Assembly (NCBI GenBank): GCA_019054805.1
Contig: JAHQIY010000009.1
Coordinates: 3,879,787-3,943,786 of the forward strand
Source of the DNA: Brachionus manjavacas
Lineage: Eukaryota > Rotifera > Eurotatoria > Ploima > Brachionidae
Direction: 5' to 3'
Length of the DNA: 64,000 bases
This document shows positions 49,301-58,300 of this stretch, piece by piece. Under the pieces are notes generated by a model. It was not told the DNA's origin. It did not search any database and worked only from the letters and a program-made list of their open reading frames with translations. A program made the translations under genes and the position numbers. Position 1 is the stretch's first letter; each line of letters starts with the position of its first letter.

Positions 49301-52300
49301 CCAAGCGATCAAATTTCACCGAACAAAATGAAATGGAAGAAATATTGACTATTTCATCAAATAGTATTCTGGTAAGACTAGATCAAAATGTTTGATTTTG
49401 ATGAAGAAAATAAGAAGTTGGCACTTCGAAAGTAATTACCAAAAAGACGAGTCATTTGAAGTGAAATTTCACTTTAAAAAAAATAACTTAAAAAAAAAGA
49501 CACTAGTAAGACGAAAAACAAAAAAAAATTCTTTTAATTACCTCTAATATTAAATTTATTATCTTTTGTATTTTATTTAAAGTTAAAATACTAAAATTTT
49601 AAAAATTTATTTTTAATTATTAACATTGGACTGAACGAAACAGAAAGTTTAAATAAAATTTTTAATTTTTGATCATTTATTTAAGAATACATGAACTTGT
49701 TAAATTGTAGAATATTTAGAGGGAATTTAAAGTATTGTAAAATAAGATTAAAAAAATATGTTCAACTTTTAATTCAAAAGCACTGCTAATCAGTTTGCGA
49801 TCGCAGTTTTTAATTTGACGATTAAAGTTTTTTAAATGACAATAAATTGGTCACAAATATAGTAGGTCATCATATAGAAACCACTTCATTTTTTTGAATA
49901 TTTGAATTTTTCTAGGAATAAAAACTTAATTGATTACAGTTTTAAAAAAAATGATAAGATAATAAATATCCTATGCTTATTATTTAAAAAAAAAAATTTT
50001 CCAGCTATTGATTTTTAATTGATTTTTCTCAAATCTTTTTTGACAATGAACCTTTCAAAAGTTATGCGAGAAAAAAATTCTAAATTTTCCCATTATTTTT
50101 CACATTTTTGATCATACAGTAAAAGCCGGTTAAAGTAAATTCCTATTTGCACAAAAAAAAATAATTAAAAAAAAGGGCCTGACCGGGGATCGAACCCGGA
50201 ACCTCTCGCACCCAAAGCGAGAATCATACCACTAGACCATCAGGCCTTCATTTAAATTATAAAAAAATATTATTTCTATTTTACATTTAATTTTAATTAA
50301 AGACTTATAATTGATAGATAATTGGCCACGCATCAAACAAGTAAGGGCTTCGATGGTGTAGTGGTTATCACATCTGCTTTACACGCAGAAGGTCGCGAGT
50401 TCGATCCTCGCTCGAAGTATATTTTTTTGTATAATTATTTTTTGATTCAGTGGAAAATCAGCCAAAAAAAAGACATCACATAATTAAATTTTTTTAAGTG
50501 ATTGAACCCGAAAATTTAAAGAAAAAAAAAGCCAAAAAATTTTCTATAAAAAATTATTTACTTTTATTTGTTGAAAAAAAATCACTCTATCATTTGCATC
50601 AACTAATCGATCCCCAAACACTCGATAAACTTCATGAACCCTTAAATTTCAATTATTCGCTTTTTTCAAATATCTTAAATAGACTTTATTCATCTTACCA
50701 AAGTCTAATTAGAGTCATTGAATTTTCGTGCATTATTTCTTCACTCCTAATATCGTTATGCACCAAATTTCCCATTTTAAAAAGTAATATTCCCTTTTTT
50801 AAAAAAATTTTTAATAAATAATTTTTTTTCTATTCAAATTAAATACATTTATAACGCGAGAAAAATCTCTTGAGTTAAACAAATAATGTGACTTAGACGG
50901 AGTGGGTAGAAATATTTCCAAAACTCTATTGTAAATATGTAAAGTAGCATCTATGATCATCATTGGTGAGTAATGATGAAAATCATTTTCTTGCTCGTGG
51001 ATGTCAAAATGCCATTCTAAAACCGGATGAAATATTGTTCTGAACAAATCATCATTAAATGACTCAATTGAGATAATGTTGAAATGTCTGAGTAAACGTG
51101 TTGTTACGTCATTTCGACCAGAACCAGGAGGCACGAACGCTCCAACAAGCAGGCTTTTTTTTATTTCCATGATCGTGTTTTCTTTGGGCTCGTAGACAAA
51201 TTTATGATCGATTACACTTCTTAATAGCTCGATTGGAGGCTGAGCTCCATATTTTTCCAAAGAAGGCATGTTAAGATCATCAATAAAGAATATTGATGTG
51301 CGATCACCTTCAGCAGCATAAACACCTTTTTTAATCCGCTTTAATTTGGACATAATTGTATCTTGGGTTTGAGAGCATGTTGTTCTTGCCGAAAAATTTA
51401 TGCTGTTGACCAAATAACGACCCTGGGATAATTGGTTAAGATAGTTGGTCATTATCGATGTTTTGCCAGTACCTGTATTCCCAATTAACAAAATGGGAAA
51501 GTTTTTCATTAATAATTTGTCCAAAAAGTATGTTTGCCTATACGTTTCTACAGTTGTGACAAAAACTTCAACTGGCTTTGAATAAAAATTGAAATCAAAG
51601 ATAAAAAAATTTTCAAATTTTTTTTAGGTAAATTAAATTTTTTTTTTTGAATTTAATTTTGATATACCTTGATTATGTTTTTGTTAATTTAAAGAGATCA
51701 TTTCTAAAATTATCTTAATTTATTTCATATAATTAAATAAACAACCTGAAAATTTATTTAACAAAGAAATCTTTTTCAATAATCAGAAAACGGTTTTGTA
51801 AAGTTCAGTACAAAAGAACAGAACAAAGTGTAAAAAAATAAAATAATTTTTTTTCTAAAAGTCCAAAATTAGTACTGTGAATGCAAAATGGTGCAACATT
51901 CAAAGTTTCATCATTTGTAAAAGTCTTCTAATGACGTGCAAAATTTCTGCAAAATGCACTTTACTCGATATTATTGAAATTTAATTTCTGCAAATTTAGC
52001 AGACCTTAATATTTGATGCAACTTTGAATGTTGCACTATGTTGAATTTACAGAACTAAGTTTAAACCTTTAGAAAAAAACTTATTCAATTTTTTTACATT
52101 TTTTTCTGATCTTTTTATCATTTTGTATTGAATTTCACAAAATAAAAAATAATCTTTTGTAAGGAAACATTAAAAATTCTTTATTTTATTAAGCTTAAAA
52201 AGAGATCAGTAAAGATTAATTTAAAAAAAAACTCACAAAAATTGTAAAATAGTAAAATCATCCCGTTTTTTATCCCGTTTTTTATCCCGTTTTTTATTCC

Positions 52301-55300
52301 GTTTTCTTATTAAATGGTTTTGATAAATTAAAAAATCATTCTTTTTTCTTAATTAGATTTTAACATAAAATTTTTGCTCTACAATTATGTCAGAATTTTT
52401 TCTTCTATTTATTTGTGTAGCTAAAGCTTCATGTTTCGAATTTATTTTTATTTTTCTTGCTCACTGCAAGAAATTTAATTTATCAATAAGGGCATTAATA
52501 AACAACAAATGGCATCAAAAATTGATCATTAACTTCAAGATGCCAATTTGTTATTATTGTTTGTAATTTTTATGAGTAGATTACGATTTGAACTATTTTC
52601 TCAGATTCAGGCTAATTTTGGGCTAAAATTATGGGCTAATTTGATGTGTAGCCTTCCTTTTTTGACTTACCAACAAATTTTACAAAAAATAATCAATTAA
52701 ATAAATTAACAAAAATAATGGAAGAAAACTCCATAAACACTGGGTCAGCCATTCAAAGGACTCCTCAAAACACCATAAAACAGAATGTTTGAATGATTTC
52801 AGAGGCTTCAAAACGGCCAAGATCTAGGACAAGTTCAGATCAAAGTCTTTTAGAACCTCGTTATGTTGAAATGACTGAGTTCTTAAATCTGAAAAGTAGA
52901 ATCACAATTTTTAAGGACCTTGAATGGATTTTCAAGTCCAGAGATCGTGCTATCGAGGATCTATCAAATAAAATTGTCAAGAACGAACAGCTTTTTGAAA
53001 ATTTTTCAAAAAGACTAGAAAAAATGAAGAATTAGGAAATTGAAAATTCAAATGAGATAGAGAGGCTACACACAAAAATCATAGATGAATTGACTACTTG
53101 ACTGGACGATCTGAGAATGCCACAACAATGTGACAATGGAAAGTGAAATTAATGCACCTAATCAGGAAAAAAGATGATCGCTTGTGCCTACCAAACTTAG
53201 CAAAACTTGGCGAAAATATTTTTTATTAATTTTTACATTTAATTTAATTGCTTGAACAATAAAAATAATTCAAAATCTTACTTTCATTGTTTTGGGAATG
53301 GTAAGAGTGTCGACAAGACTTGACCATTTGACCCATAAACCCAAATTGCGATGTACATAGACATACTCGTAAACAGTTAGATTATCTCTTGGTATGAGTG
53401 CACTTTTGCCAAAATTAAGATCTCTTGGTTTAGGATGCGACTTGTTGACATTGTGAATTAGAGCGAGAAAAAATTCCGAAAATTTATTTCTTGAATCGTG
53501 TTTTAGAACAGCACCAATTGACCAAACTATGCCCAAACAAAAATAAGCCACTAGCATATCTTTTTTGTCTTCTTGAACTTGCTTTTCATGTGAAGTTGGC
53601 TCTTTTCGGCTCAAGATGTCATCATCACACAAAGCGGTCTCATCGTCCTGCTCTTGGTCAAAATAATTTTCCATGTCGTCCATTAGACAACTGAGCAGTC
53701 TCAAAAACGAATTTGTCAAATGCATTTGTCCAATGTTCAAATATTGGCGCAATGAATTGGTAACGTAAGTGAGACACGGCTCTACTAGCCACTCGAACAA
53801 ACACTCGAGCATTTTAGCATGCTTTCTGTTCAAATGCTTGGGCATTTGGTTTTTGAGCCAACATCTTATCAATGTCCTAATGCCCAGAGACATGGGATCT
53901 AAGTAAATCATGCCACATCGGCTCACAGTGGCTGGCGATGCTTGTTCCAAATCTCTAGCCTCGAATATCATGTTCTGTTTTAGACTCATTTTGATTATCT
54001 CTCCGCTCATCAGACACAATTTTTTGTTGTCATCAAGCACTGTGTTCATGTTTTCGATCCAAATGGCGTCTACAGGTCCGTCGAACACAATCCACTTGCG
54101 ATTCGAATCGCTTGTCGAATGTGTGCGAAATATTTTAGCCAAGACCCCATCGTACCATTCGTGAGAAATGGCATCAAATCGACCATACAAATTACCGATA
54201 TGAATCGATTTTGGATTTATGATGTCATAATCAACTGCTAGTTCAGAGCCAGCGCCATTTTTGGCCATTTCACTCAATGCTCTTGCCAATGATTTGTAAG
54301 CACTTGTCTTGCCGGACAAACTGTCTCCAATGATCATTAAGCCATGCCGAATTGTCAACATATCATACACTTGTAGTGTTCTTTCCAAAAACCAGTCTGT
54401 AGGCTCCAGCTTCATGCTTTTGAGACAGTGCTTGAGATATTTGTCAAGTTGGTCATTGTCGGTCTTTTTTATTTTGACATCTGGAAATAAGTCGGATATG
54501 ATGCCTTCGAAAAGAGTGATGTCTTCGGGCAGAAATTTTGGCAAATTAACATCTCTAATTGATCTGAGTACAAGAACATGTTCTTTTTCGTTTAGATACT
54601 TTAGTTTTAGTTTTCCGGCAGCGGATAGAACAGTCTTGACCGCTCTCATGCCGTAGTCGTAGTGATGCTGGGATGAAAGTTGTTCGGAGCAAAGTTTGTA
54701 GGTGGATACAATTTTGCCTGCTAGTGAGCGCGCTTCGACAAAGCCCATTGAGTAGAGGGATATTTGAGCTATTAGTTGATAGTCTGGCACCATCATGGCC
54801 ACAGGACGAAATAGGACCTTTAAATTGTCCGGAAGTTCGGATCTGCCCGCGTAGCCAGGATTCATGGTAATGAATATTGAACAAGTCGGGTCCAATATTA
54901 GCTCTAGATCTTCGAACATGAAATAGACTTTGTTTTGGGCTATGGCTCGTTGGATTGTTTGAATTTGTTGTGCCACTACAGATAGGACTTCTAGTTCAAT
55001 ACGATTGAATTCGTCAAAGCAGGCCCAAGCGCCTGATTGAGACAAGCCTTTGAAAAATTTGCCCATTGCCTTGTAGTCGAGGCCGTCCGAACAATTGAAT
55101 ACAACGCATTGTTTGGCAACTGCTTTGGCCAAGTCTTTGCATGTTTCGGTCTTGCCTGTGCCAGCAGGACCTTCAGGTGCGCCGCCTAGATTTAGTTGAA
55201 TAGCTGACATTAGGGTTCGATAGCAACGGTCTGTCAATGGAGTTATTACCAATCGGTTCGTATTGCCTAAATACTCATATGCATACTCAATAAATGTGCT

Positions 55301-58300
55301 AATTATTCTAACGCATATTTTCTCTTCTTCCCAATAGTAGCGCAATTGACTCATCCATTCAAAGTCGTGGACGTGGTTCACACTCTTTTGATGCAAACAT
55401 TCAACAACATCTCGAGCTTAATCAAAATTATTTTATTTTTTTTTTTTTTTCTCAATAAAGTTCAACTGCATCAATTCTAAATATCATGAAATATCTTGGT
55501 ACAATTTTTTTTTTATTTTCGGAATCAATAAATTAATTAAGGCTTGCGATTAGTATCAAACTGGCCAAATGCTATTATTTTTCAAAATTTAAGCTGTTTA
55601 ATTTTAAAATTTGATTCTCAAAATTAAAATGATGTATACATTTTTTTAGAAAAATATGATTTATATGTATTTTAGCATAGAATTTTAAATAATGTAAATT
55701 CTAGTAAACTAAACTGAAATTAATAATTTTAATTTATTTATTTATAAAATTTTAAAATTTTTTTTCTTATATAAATTTTATAATTTTTTCTATTATTGCG
55801 CTTTCAATTTTAATGTAAAATTATCCATCATTTGTACTAAACTTATACATATTCAAATTTAGTTTAATTAATTTTTAGGTGAAATAAGAGTTAGCTTTTT
55901 CTATCAGCTTACTCTTATTTGACCTAAAAATTAAACTGTCAGTAATTCCTTCTGTCAGTATTTTTCTATGTGTTATGCGCAAGGAGTAGGTGACCATGTC
56001 ATAGGTGACCTCCTAGTAGGGCACCTCCGCAAGCTAGTCTTACTGTATATATAATATACAGTACAGTCCGTTTATAACGAACACGCTTATAGTGAAAATT
56101 CGTTTTTAACGAAAATAAATTCTATATTTGGCAGAACAAGAATCTTTTCAATGTAATTTCTTATGGATATAACGAAGTTCGGATATTACGAAAATTCGGT
56201 TATTACGAATCAATTTTTAACAAATATTAGTGAATTTCTCTTGGTTTATAATGTAGTTAGGAAAAAAAATATTTTTGGTTTCTTTGTTTTTGTTTGATTT
56301 TAAATAATAAGTACTAATTTATTAATTACTCAAGTGATGACGAATCAGATAACGAATTTTCAAATGTTATCGAATCATTTCAGGACGAAAATATATCAAA
56401 TCAACAAGCTTTAAAATTATTTGATCAATTAAGAAAACATCTTTCAAAATCTACACACAATTTTGAATCGTCTATTGAATTTGGAAAGCATTTAAACCGA
56501 AATTTTAGGCTTAATGGTCAAACAAAAAACAATATTGGATTATTTTAAAAAATAATTTTTTTGATTTCTAATTTATGAATTATGATTTATTGTACTAGAT
56601 TATGCTTTTTAAATTAATAAAAACCTTAAAAAATAACATTATTTTCTCTTATTTGGATATAAAGAAATTCCTTTATAACGAACTGCTTTTGGATTCCCCC
56701 AGTGACTTCGTTATAACCGTACTTCACTTTAATAATTATCCCTATTCTATCCTAGTGGATAATTCAACATTACAATACTCATAGTTCTTCAAAATAGAAA
56801 ATTATAAATCAGTTAAATGTATAAATAGCAAAGCTGAATTCTCATGATCGCTTAGTTATTAATAATAATAATAAAATAATAATGGTCTAACTGTAGCTTA
56901 TATATATTATTAATTTATTTTTATTATTTTATTTTTATTATTAGCATTATTATTGATAACTAATAGAGCATGAGAATTCAGCTTTGCTATTTATACATTT
57001 AACTGATTTATAATTTTCTATTTTGAAGAACTATGAGTATTGTAATGTTGAATAAATCGATTTGACTAAGCTTAGCAATCTTGTTCCTCTAATTTTTATT
57101 AAAAATTTTAAACATATCTCTTGGCTTTCTAAACTTATTTTAAATCTTTTATCAAATAAGAATATTTTAATAATGAATTTTATTAGATAACATTATAAAT
57201 ATTTTTATTTTGAGTAAAAATTTTTACAAAATTCAAGTCCCATGGACAAATTGAATTAACAGATTAAAACAATATTACAGAAAAAAAAATTTTGGTATAA
57301 TTCTAACAAATTTGGGATAAAAACTTAAAACATGTATAACGATATTCGATTTTCTAATACATTAAACTAAATATCAATGTTAATAAGTTAAAATTTGAAA
57401 AAAAAGTGTAAGGATATACTGATTTTCATTATTTAAACTTGTTGTCCTAATAATTAGACTAAACTGATTCTTATTTATATTTAATTCGTAAGATGCAATT
57501 TTTTAAATTTTAATAAAATAGCTTTAAGAAGGCATATGAAAACTTAACCATAATCCATTAAATTAGATGGCATTAAATTTGATTTTTATATTAGATCAGT
57601 ATTTTATTAATCAATTAAGTAATTTTAAGAAAAAAAAAAGGAATTTTTATATTTATGAAGTAAGACTAGCGAATAAGGGTAGGGTTAGGGTAAATACATA
57701 AAGATTGATGAACTTTTAAGAAAAAACAAAATAAAAAAAATTACCGTGAACATCAAGAACAATTAAAGCTTCTATTGTTATCCTGGTCATGCTATTAAGT
57801 TGACCACGTACCATAATTACAATCTCTTCCAAATTTTTATTGCATTCATTCAAATAATTTTCCAAATCTTTGTTGCCAGTTAAAACCCCAGTTACTTCTG
57901 TGGTCCACTTGACCATATTTACCGCTTGAACAATTTGTCCAGCAAAGCTTGATATCCACTCGAATCTAGACATGATGTAGACTTGTTTAATTGCATTGAC
58001 CGATTCCAAGTGTAAACTTTCCTGCATTTCTTTTTCAACTTTGAGAAGCCATTTCTCCACCAAACCCTTGGAATCGTTTGGCTTGATCTTGTTCTTAAAG
58101 CTGACAAATTCGTTTTCATCAGAAAGCATTCCTTCAATTATCTCACCCTCAAATTTTAACAACTTAATGCCTTCAAAGCACTTTTTCAAATGTGGTTGAA
58201 CTCGAAGTGGATCTTTGGTTTCAGATAAAATTTCCAAAAGCTCATCATTTGACAAGAAAAAAAATCTGGGAAAATAAAGACGCTTATCTTCCAGATAGTA

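Noticed and set aside
50498-50821. 107-codon plus-strand frame
   Set aside because: It is the antisense of dynein exons 5 and 6 and their small introns, which give clear conserved dynein motifs on the minus strand.
53491-54870. Several plus-strand frames of 65-115 codons
   Set aside because: Antisense shadows of the large AAA1-AAA2 dynein exon.
57676-57691. AGGGTAGGGTTAGGG, telomere-like
   Set aside because: Too short (about two units) and inside a dynein intron; likely chance.
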